A stretch of DNA of 64,000 nt from Siphonodentalium dalli (GCA_032622095.1 CP136066.1:8395784-8459783), one strand, 5' to 3'. Shown: positions 22,913 through 34,080, counted from the stretch's first letter. Numbers and translations: made by a program. The notes: a model not told the origin generated them from the letters alone.

Positions 22913-23507
22913 TATACCTTACTCGTATTTAAATTCGCGCAGTACTATTTTTCGCTCAGTTTTGAATTCGCGCACTTTAAATTCGCGCACCTAGATGCGA
23001 GAATTCAAAACTGACAAAACTATTTTCGTAATATTTCCGTGATATTTTCGTATATCTTGAAACTGATGAAGTTTCGGTTCTTAGTCATTGCTAAATACAT
23101 CATAATTTTGTGGCGACCTGCAATATTAGTATTTCTTATACAAGCATTTCAACAATGTCTCTGTCACAGACATATGGGGAAAATTACTAAAATACACATA
23201 TATTGGTATTTTAGTAATTTTCCCCAGGGGCCGGCATGTTACCATGATTTGTCGCTTGCCATTGTGAGCAATGGTCTTGATGGCGGTTGGCCGAATGTAA
23301 ATTTATGCATACATGATGTACAGGCTAATTGTCTATTCAACCGTTCATAATATATGTAATTTCAGCAACATAACCATCTTGTATTTCATATGACTGTGGT
23401 TTAGATTAAAATTCAAAGTCGTACTATTTTTCGCTCAGTTTTAAATTCGCGCAACATTGGGTGCGCGAAAAATAGTACCGCGCGAATTTAAATACGAGTA
23501 AGGTATA
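22913..23507. mobile_element. MITE-like element with about 46-bp terminal inverted repeats
   Basis: The left end TATACCTTACTCGTATTTAA and the right end are inverted copies over about 46 bp, with one mismatch near base 29. The 595-bp interior has no RT or transposase frame. TTCGCGC words recur inside both ends (subterminal repeats). The termini start and end with TATA, so a TA target duplication is possible. Superfamily is not assigned; a TA duplication would suit Tc1/mariner-like mobilisation. Confidence 0.85.
23176..23227. repeat. Perfect hairpin inside the MITE
   Basis: GGGGAAAATTACTAAAATAC is mirrored by its exact reverse complement 10-12 bases later, giving about 20 bp of perfect stem. 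It lies near the middle of the 22.9-23.5 kb element. Confidence 0.9.
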
Positions 23508-25074
23508 GGATTTACACTTAGTACATGCCGTATCAGTAAAGTGTTTACAAACTATACCGGAAACCAACTAAAATGAGCGTTCCATTTTTATATACAATTA
23601 TCTCTGAAGAATACTTATATTGTGGCCATTTTCCTTTTTGAATCCCATCATGCACCCATAATAAGTTTTGGGTCCATCCCCTTATTTATAATTTGTTATA
23701 TTATTATATTTTTATAACATTGTTATCCATAATTATTGGAAAGTTCATTCCAATTCACACAAGTATACATGCTAAATGTGAATGGCACCACTCAAGTTAT
23801 CCTCTGGCAGCACTGCCAATGCATAAGAAAGCACTTCTATTGCTGCATGGGCATACACACTATGTGTTGTGTTCACTTTAACTTGGATTTTATATGTTAA
23901 TATTATGTTCACTTAAAATGGATCGTATAAGTTATTATAAACATGACTTTCCTGCACAAATGACCTCATGTTATTATAACACGTGCTATGTTCATCACCT
24001 GTCATGTACATGGACATATATAAACTGCGGGCACTGTGATTATCGGTGATTATCGGTGATTATCGGTGATTATCGGTGATTATCGGTGAATGATAACCTC
24101 CTTTGAGCTTGTACTCATATCTTGGTATTATTTATTTTGAATGGGAACTGTTTGTGATGTAAACAAATTCACACAAAGAGCGTTTAGTCTGTGTTTAAGT
24201 TTGCAGAAAATATTGCTTCCGGCGCTCAAGGCTATGTAACACCTTAATGGGTACAGGATAATGTGATAACTCCCATTGCTCATTCTAATATGGGCACCTT
24301 AAAACAAATTTACAAATATGCTTAAACTTGACAACATATTTAAGACACATTTATATAACTCATAAATAACCCATGTAATGTTGTCGAATTTTACATGTGA
24401 CTGATATCGACCGCGACGATAACGTACATGTAGGAATTCCATGTCGACATGATCTTGAGTTTATACGACATAAACAAATACTACGACTTCGGGAAACTAC
24501 ACGAGAATTCGGGCGGTTTCTGAGGAGTTTGATAACTCCCTTTTGACAACCTTTAACCATCACCGCGAATCTTATTATATTATTGACAAATAAATTACCA
24601 GCCCCTATCCATATATTCTTCTATGTTTTGTTAACAATTTGTAAAGACACTGAGCCTCCGGCCGTCAATCTAATCTGGCTAAGTTTGCCTCATTCTAGCG
24701 TGACATGTACTGGGCTCCAAGTATCCTGACTGATCGACTTCTAGCGAGCTACCACATACCATTAATGGCTAAACCATTGGTAAACCCATAAACAAGCAAG
24801 GGATCTTGTCAATTCCATAGCTCTTCCACATAACGTAATAACGTACGAAGCGTGCATTCTAATGTCAATCGTTAGATTTTCCCGTGATAGCTTGGGATTA
24901 TTAAACCCTGCTCTAATATGTTGTGACAGTGTGTGATTTACTGTACGCAAGCATATACTCGAGGGAATTTAACAATTCCGCAGGCGTAAAATTATGAGCG
25001 TACTAAGACTTCATGGCTGTATTTATAATGATAAACGGCAGTCGGTGTGCGACGTGTATTTCCGTTAATGGTGT
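23508..25074. other. Intronic sequence, no gene recognised
   Basis: Apart from the 10-bp repeat, this holds a degraded duplicate of host intron text: 24795-24855 resembles 15865-15915, and 24965-25025 resembles 17056-17120. This indicates an old duplication of the exon E region. Confidence 0.5.
24038..24089. repeat. 10-bp tandem repeat, 5 copies
   Basis: TATCGGTGAT repeats exactly from 24041 to 24089. The surrounding 23508-25070 has no recognised gene. Confidence 0.97.
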
Positions 25075-25195
25075 ACTTACTGGTGTCATATTGTGTACAC
25101 GAGCCTCCGCTCTAGGACCAGACGGCCATGCATTCACACGTACGTTCCACACAAAATGTCAAACCAACTTGCATCCATACTTTATGGAACGCAAG
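25075..25195 (-). pseudogene. Decayed copy of EGF-like exon E
   Basis: The plus-strand text around GGTGTACTTACTGGTGTCAT and ACACGAGCCTCCGCTCTAGG parallels exon E at 15598-15690 (GGTGTACTCACTGCTGTCAC and so on). Read on the minus strand, it keeps a donor-like GTAAGT and the C-x-C-like ECMAVWS region. It has an in-frame stop where the large loop should be, and several cysteines are lost. It is therefore a dead exon, likely skipped. Its presence between D exons and E shows the E region was once duplicated. Confidence 0.75.
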
Positions 25196-25679
25196 CAAAT
25201 CAACATCCATTTCTTAAACCTATACAGGTTAGTGGGTGCCTGACATCTGCCCGGGTCAACGAAAATCACACCTAGCCATCCGGAATGACAATAACAAGTC
25301 AGAATGCAGCACTTGCTGACGGACCTTTCGGCCATTCCGATTGTCAACATATTAAGTACAATGAAAGAAATAATGGCTTACAACCTATCCGTCATATAAG
25401 TTCCCCACATAATGAAGGTTATGCATAAATGTATGGATGTCAAAAGAAAGGAGAGATTGTCTGCTAGGCATACTAAAGAAGAAGTCAGGCTAAATATGAT
25501 GATGACCATGGTCCAAATTTATCGCAGACAAATTGCTCCTCGTTCTGGTGGCATGAATTTTGAGGTGGATGCTGAAACCTGGAGCGGTTAACTTAAATTT
25601 TGAAAATAATTTTAGAACGTAACCTACAAAAACAAGATTTTATTTTATGCCAAAAGTAGTAGCTATTCAGTTTTGGAAA

Positions 25680-25980
25680 TTACTCCCATGAGAAGCCAAA
25701 ATGTTTTGATAAGATCATCATCAGTTCCAGTTTGCTGACTATATGCCATGCTAAATGCACGTCACCTAAGGTTTCGACTCGATCTACATTGAAATCGCCT
25801 GATAAGTAGACCCGTTTACCAGCTTTATTCAATTTGTCTGTTACCTCATCTAATGTTTTTATGTATATGTCTACAGATCTACATTGAAATCTCCCAATAA
25901 ATAGACCTGTTTTAAGAAATGGACGTGATGTAACGTAATTTCGACCAACCAACGCCCTGCATTCATGTTCCACAGCGCGA
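25680..25980 (-). mobile_element. LINE endonuclease fragment, copy 1
   Basis: The open frame 25680-25973 contains LNKAGKRVYLSGDFNVDRVE, the GDFN catalytic block of an APE-type LINE endonuclease, with a degraded rest. Part of the tandem unit; it moved by duplication with the host exon rather than by its own retrotransposition. Confidence 0.75.
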
Positions 25981-26293
25981 ATGTATGGGTGAGTGCAAAT
26001 ATTCTATAAATAAGATGTTCACACCTATGAGTGAGAAAGCATCATTTCCAACTAGTCACTTCGCTGGAACTCTGCCAAGATAAAATATTTTAGTACTGAA
26101 ATTTATTTGATAACATGGTACAAAATAAATAGATTCATTGGTCCACGGTGGATATAGAACAATAAAGCACAGTATATAAGAAAGTGAGCTTTTTTAGATA
26201 AAACAGACTTACACAGCCTTTCATTCAAATTTGGTATACGTATACACGATATCTGGTGACAGGAAATCCCGCGCCGAATCGAAAGATACCAAT

Positions 26294-26945
26294 TTCTCCC
26301 ACCCCCTACACACTTTAGCACAGGCAGCTTGGTGAGATTTCCCTGTCTCACATAACACGTGACCATCTATCTCACCCCACCCACGTGACTGCTTTACTTG
26401 TTTAATTAGAGCTAATTTAACAATCCGTCATCATGTTCTGTTTGAACTAAAACAATGGCGACCAACCAGTTACGCTTCACGTTTCAAGTCAACAAATACG
26501 GACGAATTTGTGGACGATAATACACATGTAGATAAGCTTCGAACATGTTAATCACGAAGAACTTTCAACATAACCTCACTTGCAGACGCAGAGTTGCAAA
26601 ACACGCAAAATAAGCAACTAATTATGCGAACATATTCCATAAAAAACAGAAGGCCTCCAAAGCTAGACTTGAATGCACATTTCGTAACTATTAAACAATA
26701 GCCGATTCACAAATGACCAATAATTGTGTAAAAAAAAATCGGAATGAGGCTCCTGGGTTGGGAGAAAAATGATCCATCATGACCTGGGATGTGGGCATGA
26801 AAAATCTCACCCTCGGGGCCAGATATTTGGTCCGGACACTCGGCAAACCTCGTGTCCGACCCAAATATCTGGCCCCGAGGGTGAGATTTTTCCATCCCAC
26901 AGCCCAGTTCATGATGCATACTATTAATCTCATTTTCCCGCCAAA
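26294..26945. mobile_element. Insertion in one tandem unit, with foldback core
   Basis: Relative to the other D units, about 650 bp are inserted between GAAAGATACCAAT and GGTAGAACAG. Its right part (about 26772-26925) is a long imperfect inverted repeat around AAATCTCACCCTCGGGGCC and its reverse complement, with the central loop near 26845. The strongest stem is about 32 bp (26799-26830 with 26861-26892). No coding frame; a foldback/MITE type insertion. Confidence 0.8.
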
Positions 26946-27018
26946 ATGGGGGTAGAACAGTTTAGTTCTGACGGGACGATGTGGTTTCTTTTAATCAGAC
27001 ACAAAATACAATACTAAC

Positions 27019-27123
27019 TTGTGACACAGCCCGTTTCTGGTGAACTATATCCTGGATAACAGTTGCATTCCCCGGTCACACCGTCACACCACCCATTGCC
27101 GCAGTCCACTCCGTCACATACAT
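27019..27123 (-). CDS. EGF-like exon, type D, copy 4 (most 3')
   Basis: 105 bp, 35 codons, phase 1-1, acceptor TATCGCAG ending at 27124, donor GTTAGT at 27018-27013. The peptide keeps six cysteines (C-x4-C-x4-C-x6-C-x-C-x10-C): DVCDGVDCGNGWCDG, then VTGECNCYPGY. It differs from copies 2 and 3 at a few residues (VTGE for ATGE, SSPETGC-like loop). No calcium-binding EGF consensus. In this unit the intron is lengthened by an insertion on the donor side. Confidence 0.8.
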
Positions 27124-27932
27124 CTGCGATACAGATGTTTTTGATAACATAATGAGTTCTCAACATCATCATATCAATAATGAAAATTGCAGGAACTTGG
27201 CGCAGTGCCTTAACTTAATCGTGATCTGACAATCCAACTGATGTTGAGTGAGATGTGAAGCCAAAATGTTTTGATAAGATCATAATCAGTTGCATATTGC
27301 TGACTATATGCCATGCTAAGCGCACGTCACCTAACGTTTTGAAGATAGTACACGGTGGGTATGATAGCTGGTGTAAAAGTTATATTATAATACTTTCGAT
27401 ATCTGGGGTGTAATCACGAAAAAAACATTTGGAGATAGAACAATTTGTGTAAAATTTTCTGTTTTTGTTTCGCGCTATAGTGGTTTTCGAGTTTTTCTAT
27501 CATATAAACGTGAAAAAATCCAAAATCACGTCACTTTCTGTGTTATTTTAACCACAAAATTATTCTAGAAATAAGATTTTCACATCTAGGAGTGAGAAAG
27601 TATCGTTTCCAACTAGTCACTTCACTGGAACTCTGCCAAGATAAAACATTTTAGTACTGAAATTGATTTGATCACATGGTACAAAATAAATAGATTCATT
27701 GGTCCAAACTGGATAAAAAACAATATAGCACAGTATATAAGAAAGTGAGCTTTTTTAGATGGAACAGACTTACACAGCCTTTCATTCAAATTTGGTATAC
27801 GTATACACGATATCTGGTGACAGGAAATCCCGCGCCGAATCGAAAGATACCAATAGCTCATGGAGGTAGAACAGTTTAGTTCTGACGGGACGATGTGGTT
27901 TCTTTTAATCAGACACAAAATACAATACTAAC

Positions 27933-28037
27933 TTGTGACACAGCCCGTTTCTGATAAACTATATCCTGGATAACAGTTGCATTCCCCAGTCGCACCATCA
28001 CACCACCCATTGCCGCAGTCCACTCCGTCACATACAT
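27933..28037 (-). CDS. EGF-like exon, type D, copy 3
   Basis: 105 bp, phase 1-1, acceptor TATCGCAG ending at 28038, donor GTTAGT at 27932-27927. The peptide is DVCDGVDCGNGWCDGATGEC, then NCYPGYSLSETGCVT, with six EGF cysteines. It is identical in protein to the copy at 29169-29273. A long intronic frame runs upstream of it in the same reading frame, but the CAG acceptor and phase agreement with the other exons define the coding part. The intron toward the next unit carries a LINE endonuclease fragment. Confidence 0.82.
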
Positions 28038-28128
28038 CTGCGATACAGATGTTTTCGATAACATAATGAGTTTTCAACATCATCATATCAATAATGAAAA
28101 ATGCAAGAACTTGGCGCATTGCTTAAAC

Positions 28129-28460
28129 TTAATCGTGATCTAACAATCCAACCGATGTTGAGTGAGATGTGAAGCCAAAATGTTTTGATAAGATCATCAT
28201 CAGTTGCAGTTTGATGAGTATATGCCATGCTAAGCGCATGTCACCTAACGTTTTGACTCGATCGACATTGAAATCGCCTGATACGTAGACCCGTTTACCA
28301 GCTTTATTCAATTTGTCTGTTAGCTCATCTAATGATTTTATGTATATGTCTACATAACTACATTGCAATCGCCCAATAAGTAGACCGTGTTAAGAAATGT
28401 ACGTAATGTGACGTAATTTCGACAAACCAACGCCCTGCATTCATGTTCCACATCGCGAAT
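28129..28460 (-). mobile_element. LINE endonuclease fragment, copy 2
   Basis: Contains LNKAGKRVYVSGDFNVDRVK and ends GLLDHD (SDHD-type end). Same origin as the copies at 25680 and 29365; a shortened remnant also lies at about 27215-27330. Confidence 0.75.
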
Positions 28461-29168
28461 GTATGGGTAAGTGTTAAAATTCGAATTTTGGTTTAAAAAT
28501 CGCAAATTTCATTCGAAATCAAACTATGTCCACTTGATATTGATCGAGGAATGCAATTTCACATGTTCTCATTATGTTTTTTTAAAGATAGTACACGGTG
28601 GGTATGATAGCTTGTGTAAAAATTATATTATAATACTTTCGATAACAGTTGCACGAAAAAAACATTTGGAGATAGAACAATTTGTGTAAAATTTTCTGTT
28701 TTTGTTCCGCGCTATAGTGGTTTTCGTGTTTTTCAATCATATAAACGTGAAAAAATCCAAAATCACGTCACTTTCTGTGTTATTTTAACCACATAACTAT
28801 TCTAGAAATAAGATTTTCACACCTAGGAGTGAGAAAGTATCGTTTCCAACTAGTCACTTCACTGGAATCTGCCAAGATAAAAGATTTTAGTACTGAAATT
28901 TATTTGATCACATGGTACAAAATAAATAGATTCATTGGTCCAAATTGGATATAAAACAATATAGCACAGTATATAAAAAAGTGAGCTTTTTTAGATGGAA
29001 CAGACTTACACAGCCTTTCATTCAAATTTGGTATACGTATACACGATATCTGGTGACAGGAAATCCCGCGCCGAATCGAAAAATACCAATAGCTCATGGA
29101 GGTAGAACAGTTTAGTTCTGACGGGACGATGTGGTTTCTTTTAATCAGACACAAAATACAATACTAAC

Positions 29169-29273
29169 TTGTGACACAGCCCGTTTCTGATAAACTATAT
29201 CCTGGATAACAGTTGCATTCCCCAGTCGCACCATCACACCACCCATTGCCGCAGTCCACTCCGTCACATACAT
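29169..29273 (-). CDS. EGF-like exon, type D, copy 2
   Basis: 105 bp, phase 1-1, acceptor ending at 29274, donor GTTAGT at 29168-29163. Identical peptide to the copy at 27933-28037, and the flanking intron is also nearly identical over more than 1 kb. Recent unequal crossing-over, or an assembly duplication, would explain this. Confidence 0.82.
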
Positions 29274-29364
29274 CTGCGATACAGATGTTTTCGATAACAT
29301 AATGAGTTTTCAACATCATCATATCAATAATGAAAAATGCAAGAACTTGGCGCATTGCTTAAAC

Positions 29365-29742
29365 TTAATCGTGATCTGACAATCCAACCGATGTTGAGTG
29401 AGATGTGAAGCCAAAATGTTTTGATAAGATCATCATCAGTTGCAGTTTATTGATTATATGCCATGCTAGGCGCATGTCACCTAACGTTTTGACTCGATCT
29501 ACATTGAAATCGCCTGATACGTAGACCCGTTTACCAGCTTTATTAAATTTGTCTGTTAGCTCATCTAATGTTTTTATGTATATGTCTATAGATCTACATT
29601 GAAATCGCCCTATAAGTTGACCCGTGTTAAGAAATGTACGTAATGTGACGTAATTTCGACCAACCAACGCCCTGCATTCATGTTCCACAGCGCGAATGTA
29701 TGGGTAAGTGTAAAAATTCGAATTTTGGTCTAAAAACCGCAA
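29365..29742 (-). mobile_element. LINE endonuclease fragment, copy 3 (longest)
   Basis: 125 codons, with VEHECRALVGRNYV upstream, VYVSGDFNVDRVK in the middle and GLSDHD at the end. These match the middle and last catalytic blocks of an APE-type nuclease. The N-terminal part and the RT are absent, so this is a fragment fixed in the intron before the tandem duplication. Confidence 0.8.
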
Positions 29743-30411
29743 ATTTCATTCGAAATCAAACTATGTCCACTTGATATTGATCGAGGCATGCAATTTCACA
29801 TGTTCTCATTATGTTTTTGAAAGATAGTACACGGTGGGTATGATAGCTTGTGTAAAAATTATATTATAATACTTTCGATATCTTGGGTGTAATCACGAAA
29901 AAAACATTTGAAGATAGAACAATTTGTGTAAAATTTTCTGTTTTTGTTTCGCCCTATAGTGGTTTTCGTGTTTTTCAATCATATAAACGTGAAAAAATCC
30001 AAAATCACGTCATTTTCTGTGTTATTTTAACCACATAACTATTCTAGAAATAAGATTTTCACACCTAGGAGTGAGAAAGTATCGTTTCCAACTAGTCACT
30101 TCACTGAAACTCTGCCAAGATAAAACATTTTAGTACTGAAATTGATTTGATCACATGGTACAAAATAAATAGATTCATTGGTCCAAACTGGATATAAAAC
30201 AATATAGCACAGTATATAAGAAAGTGAGCTTTTTTAGATGGAACAGACTTACACAGCCTTTCATTCAAATTTGGTATACGTATACACGATATATGGTGAC
30301 AGGAAATCCCGCGCCGAATCGAAAGATGCCAATAGCTCATGGGGGTAGAACAGTTTAGTTCTGACGGGACGATGTGGTTTCTTTTAATCAGACACAACAT
30401 ACAATACTAAC

Positions 30412-30516
30412 TTGTGACACAGCCCGTTCCTGGTGAACTATATCCTGGATAACAGTTGCATTCCCCTGTCGCACCATCACACCACCCATTGCCGCAGTCC
30501 ACTCCGTCACATACAT
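30412..30516 (-). CDS. EGF-like exon, type D, copy 1 (most 5')
   Basis: 105 bp, phase 1-1, acceptor TATCGCAG ending at 30517, donor GTTAGT at 30411-30406. Six cysteines in type D spacing; the last loop reads GYSSPGTGC instead of GYSLSETGC. Homology with the other units ends about 30 bp beyond its acceptor (about 30546), which marks the edge of the tandem array. Confidence 0.82.
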
Positions 30517-30546
30517 CTGCGATACAGATGTTTTCGATAACATAAT

Positions 30547-30924
30547 GAATCTATATTATCGTGGAACCGATATCGCATTCAGGATAAACCAGATCACCCC
30601 CTTGTTATTTGAGAGACGCTCACGCCAGAGGGCATATTCGCAGAACACGGGGCATTTCTTTTCAAGTAGCCATTTTTAAATACTGTTTCAACTTTCAAGA
30701 CTAATCGCTGTATATGGATTAACAGTTTTTTATGTAATATCCATGTATAGTCAGCGCACACCATTTATTACAGTTTTTGTTGGATGGATTATGTCCCTTA
30801 ACCAGTTGCTTTTAATTCTTTTGCACTTTGCAGCCAACATATTTCTATGGATTTATTCTTCTTCCAGCTTCTACAGTTATAGTGAGAAATTCCGGGCCGT
30901 ATTCTGGTGAGTTTACATATATAT
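30547..30924. other. Intronic sequence between array and cassette, nothing recognised
   Basis: About 380 bp with no coding frame, repeat partner or palindrome that I can see. Confidence 0.5.
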
Positions 30925-31327
30925 GATTAAGACTACCGCAAATTTTTCTGTGAATAAAATACTGAAAATCTGAAGATTGTGTATATTATTTGTCTATAAT
31001 AGCATAGTGGTTTATCCATGAAGTTTCATATCAAAATATCTTAAATTTCATCATGGTGGATTGTAATATCAAGCAGAGTTATCCCGCATGCTGCGCTCTG
31101 AACGTTTCGCGAGATCGCCCGGAATTTCATGGCTCATCTGATCTAATACGGCCACAAAAGGTTGTATGTATTATACCATAAACATCGAAATAAAATCAGT
31201 GTTAATTGATAGAAGCGTTTCCAGACAGGGGTCTTCGATTAATATTTATTATGCTACACGCATGCTGGGTACTAAATACAAATAGTTATGAATATATACA
31301 CTAATTTTAAGAAGTGGCAGCACTTAC

Positions 31328-31447
31328 ATGTGTGAATGAGGGGCTGATTGCAATCTGCTCCAGTCCAGTCTGGTCCACATACACAGTTGCCTGTCGATTG
31401 ATCACAGACATGGTTCCAGTTACACGTCACTCCAGCACACAACCCGC
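31328..31447 (-). CDS. EGF-like exon, type B, compact cassette
   Basis: 120 bp, 40 codons, phase 1-1; acceptor TTGTCTAG ending at 31448, donor GTAAGT at 31327-31322. The peptide reads GLCAGVTCNWNHVCDQSTGN, then CVCGPDWTGADC, with six cysteines (C-x4-C-x5-C-x6-C-x-C-x8-C) and a short tail NQPLIHT. This is textbook EGF-like spacing. The partner exon in the other cassette (38138-38257) has lost one cysteine, so this copy is the better preserved. Confidence 0.85.
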
Positions 31448-32438
31448 CTAGACAATATTGTTTCAAAATTTGAAATGCTATTCTTAAAGGGGTACTTTAC
31501 ACTAAATCCTGTCATTTATAGGACAATCTCCTGTTATAGTAAACAGAATATATGCAACAGATGAATGAATTTGAATCACGGGTTAGTGCAAAATGCACTC
31601 TTGTGATCTACGAACGATGCAAACAGCATGGTATTTATAATGAAAATGAATTTATGACCACAGTCGAGTCCTTAACTAATTTTCATTATAATTGCCATGT
31701 TGTTGGCATTGTTCAAACGATAAATGAATGAAATTTGCACTCATTCATGGTTAAAATTCATTCATATGTATCATAATTATATTATGTTGAGTATAAAAGG
31801 AGATGTCCCAAAAATGTCCGGATTTAGTATACAGTGCCCCTTTAATACACTGACACAAGTGGATCCTCCAATTTAGTTACAGTTACAGTCTACATTTGAA
31901 ATGTATATTTTTCATTTGGGGGATGTTCAACAACAGCTAAGAAACTCAACACAACAGTGATTGCATATTACAAAATTTAAAGGTACTCAATCCTATTAGA
32001 CGGTCCCCATATCATCAGATTCCAACAACAACAACAAAAATTGAAATGCCGCTTTAGTTATCAGAGTCGATTAATTGCCCAAAAATAATGCTAACCACAG
32101 TCAACTATAGTAGAAAATTGCCCAAAACCTGTTATTTATCAACGTTTTGTTCAACGAAATTTTGCCGGTTGTCAAATATCTGACACAAAAAGCCACTTGA
32201 TTTAGAGATATCGATCTTCATCTGTTATCAGGTCAGATAATTTCTTCTGGTCGAACAGTTTACTGGACCATTTAATATTAAAATAATAGATTTCAAACAT
32301 CGATATCTGATCACGCATAGCTTTGATGGGTGGGTTCCTCGACTCGAATCAAATATGTTTTACCCCCGAAGCCAAGGAAATAGTAATTTGAAGCGTTAAT
32401 TCGGATTGAGTACCTTTAATACATGTGTCTAAATACTA

Positions 32439-33050
32439 TTGAATGTTCATGAACTATATATTCATATATGCATCTGTATACACTTAGTCGATTATTACAA
32501 TAACTGTTTACCTGTCTGTGTGTCAGTAGACTCCAGTATTCAAGCTGTGTATATGTGCTTGTGTTTACGCTTGGCCTGCGGGTGGTCGGCGATGCGTGTG
32601 TGCTGGTGTGTGTCATCAATGGCGATGTGCCATGCTGTATGTGCGCTGTATGTATATCTGCGCTCTGTATACATAGCAGCACGTCGTGCGAGTACACGTA
32701 TATGTATTACATGTATGTTTTATGCGTGTATGAATGTCTGTCGATATGAGTATGGGTATGTATGCGTGCATGCGTTTGCACATTGTACGTATTATTGTCG
32801 GAGTTGCATGTATGAGGGCGTGCGGGTATGTACGATGGGTGTCTGTACGTATCAATATATGCATGGGTGTATGCATGTGTGCGTATGCTTGCTGAGCTCT
32901 TGTCGACTATTCTGTGTTGTTATGTCCACTGTATATATGTTTACTGTTCTTATATTATATGAGCTCATTTGTCATTTTGTCCATTTATATTATTCATCAC
33001 TCTCCGTGAATGGGAGAAATAAAAATATATTAATAGGATAGGATATTTTA
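32439..33050 (+). repeat. TG-rich low-complexity segment ending in AATAAA (SINE/LINE tail-like)
   Basis: Rich in TGTATGTGTGCG-type words, ending GAGAAATAAAAATATATTAA. An open frame of 200 codons spans it but has the biased Cys/Tyr/Val composition expected of GT/TA-rich DNA, and the duplicate at 39282-39860 does not keep it intact. I read it as a non-coding repeat tail, not a gene. Confidence 0.6.
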
Positions 33051-33868
33051 TTTGCAATACACATATCTATTTCATAATAATGGTGAACATTATGGATAAT
33101 TATGTCGTATATTGTGGGGTGTAGCATAGTCTGACAAGACGCTAGAACATAATATAACGACATCGCTTTTGTTTTTCTGTGGATTAAATGTGACCAGCCC
33201 AAGAAATTTTCTAAGCATATTTTGCCCATCGATTTTCCAGTCTAGTGCGAACGATGGATGACATGGTAGTCAGCAACTGTCTCACCCCATGTTTTGATAA
33301 AACAAATTCAACAGTTGGATATGTCATTCCTGAGTGAATGGCAGTAAGAATTTTCAGACCGACAATAGGTCACTTTAAATCAAGAAATAGATATAATTAT
33401 TTTCAGTCCTCATCGGGAAGTCGTATGACCGTCAAATGGAAATGCTCTAACCTTAGTGGGTGTGTAGGATTTTTTTTTAAATAGTTTAAAACTAGTTGAA
33501 AAGTTCGGGCATCAGTCGAAATATTCCGACTAAATGAGTGTATAATGAAGTTCACAGAGTCCTCTGTGTGGTGCCAGCTGTAAATTGTAAGTTGGCACCC
33601 CAACAATGACCCTTTATTCATGTCATGTCCCTACTGAACCTTTTCTTTGACGAAGCAAATTGATGAGCAGTTAATCAAATAGAAATGTTCAAATAATAAA
33701 CTCAACAAGTTGGTTGAACTTATTACCCAAACATTTCTCTTCTGCACTTTTATTTATCTATTGTCTTCTGTTATCACCTTAACATCCCTATAACTAAATA
33801 ATATATAGAATATTTTTTAACTGGCCGGTAGAACCATTCAGTATTGAAGGGTTACACTAAAAACTCAC

Positions 33869-33976
33869 GGATTTGACACTGGGTTCCACTCCATCCGGTA
33901 TTACACGAACACACTGCCGATCCGCTGCCCCGATCACATAAACCATGAGACCCACATGTAACACCACTACAAGCAT
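33869..33976 (-). CDS. EGF-like exon, type A, compact cassette
   Basis: 108 bp, 36 codons, phase 1-1; acceptor TTATTTTACAG ending at 33977, donor GTGAGT at 33868-33863. The peptide reads ACSGVTCGSHGLCDRGSGSA, then VCSCNTGWSGTQC, with six cysteines spaced x4, x5, x8, x1, x8. The downstream partner at 43074-43181 gives the same peptide. Just upstream of its acceptor, a 52-bp unit that includes the acceptor and the first exon bases is duplicated. Confidence 0.87.
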
Positions 33977-34080
33977 CTGTAAAATAAAATAAAACTTTGC
34001 AATCCACAGTTAATACCAGAGCAAACATCAGTAAAACGAAATAAACTTGGCAATCCACAGTTGATACCAGAAATCCAGGC
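33965..34080. repeat. 52-bp repeat of the exon A splice acceptor, 2 copies
   Basis: CATCTGTAAAATAAAATAAA followed by GCAATCCACAGTTAATACC recurs once more upstream. Each unit includes a CAG with a T-rich tract on the minus strand plus the beginning of exon A, so each is a potential acceptor. The other cassette has about six copies at 43179-43455. Confidence 0.8.

Larger units (their letters stand above)
25680..30546. repeat. Tandem array of about 1.24-kb units, each with one type D EGF exon
   Basis: Four units carry, on the minus strand, an EGF exon (27019, 27933, 29169 and 30412 at their donor ends) plus a conserved intron with a LINE endonuclease fragment and AACAGTTTAGTTCTGACGGG near the donor. 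Donor-to-donor spacing is 914, 1236 and 1243 bp. The short step comes from a loss of about 320 bp in the unit at 27.2-27.4 kb, joined at GTTTTGA/AGATAGTACAC. The left-most unit is lengthened by about 650 bp (26294-26945). Exons at 27.9 and 29.2 kb give identical peptides, so the amplification is recent. Confidence 0.92.

Noticed and set aside
26103-30400. Recurrent 85-100 codon minus-strand frame next to each D exon (contains NLNERLCKS)
   Set aside because: Similarity among copies comes from recent DNA duplication; it starts at or beyond the exon donor, has no known domain and lies in the intron.
32439-33041. 200-codon plus-strand frame
   Set aside because: TG/TA-rich low-complexity sequence; the duplicate at 39.3-39.9 kb does not preserve the frame.
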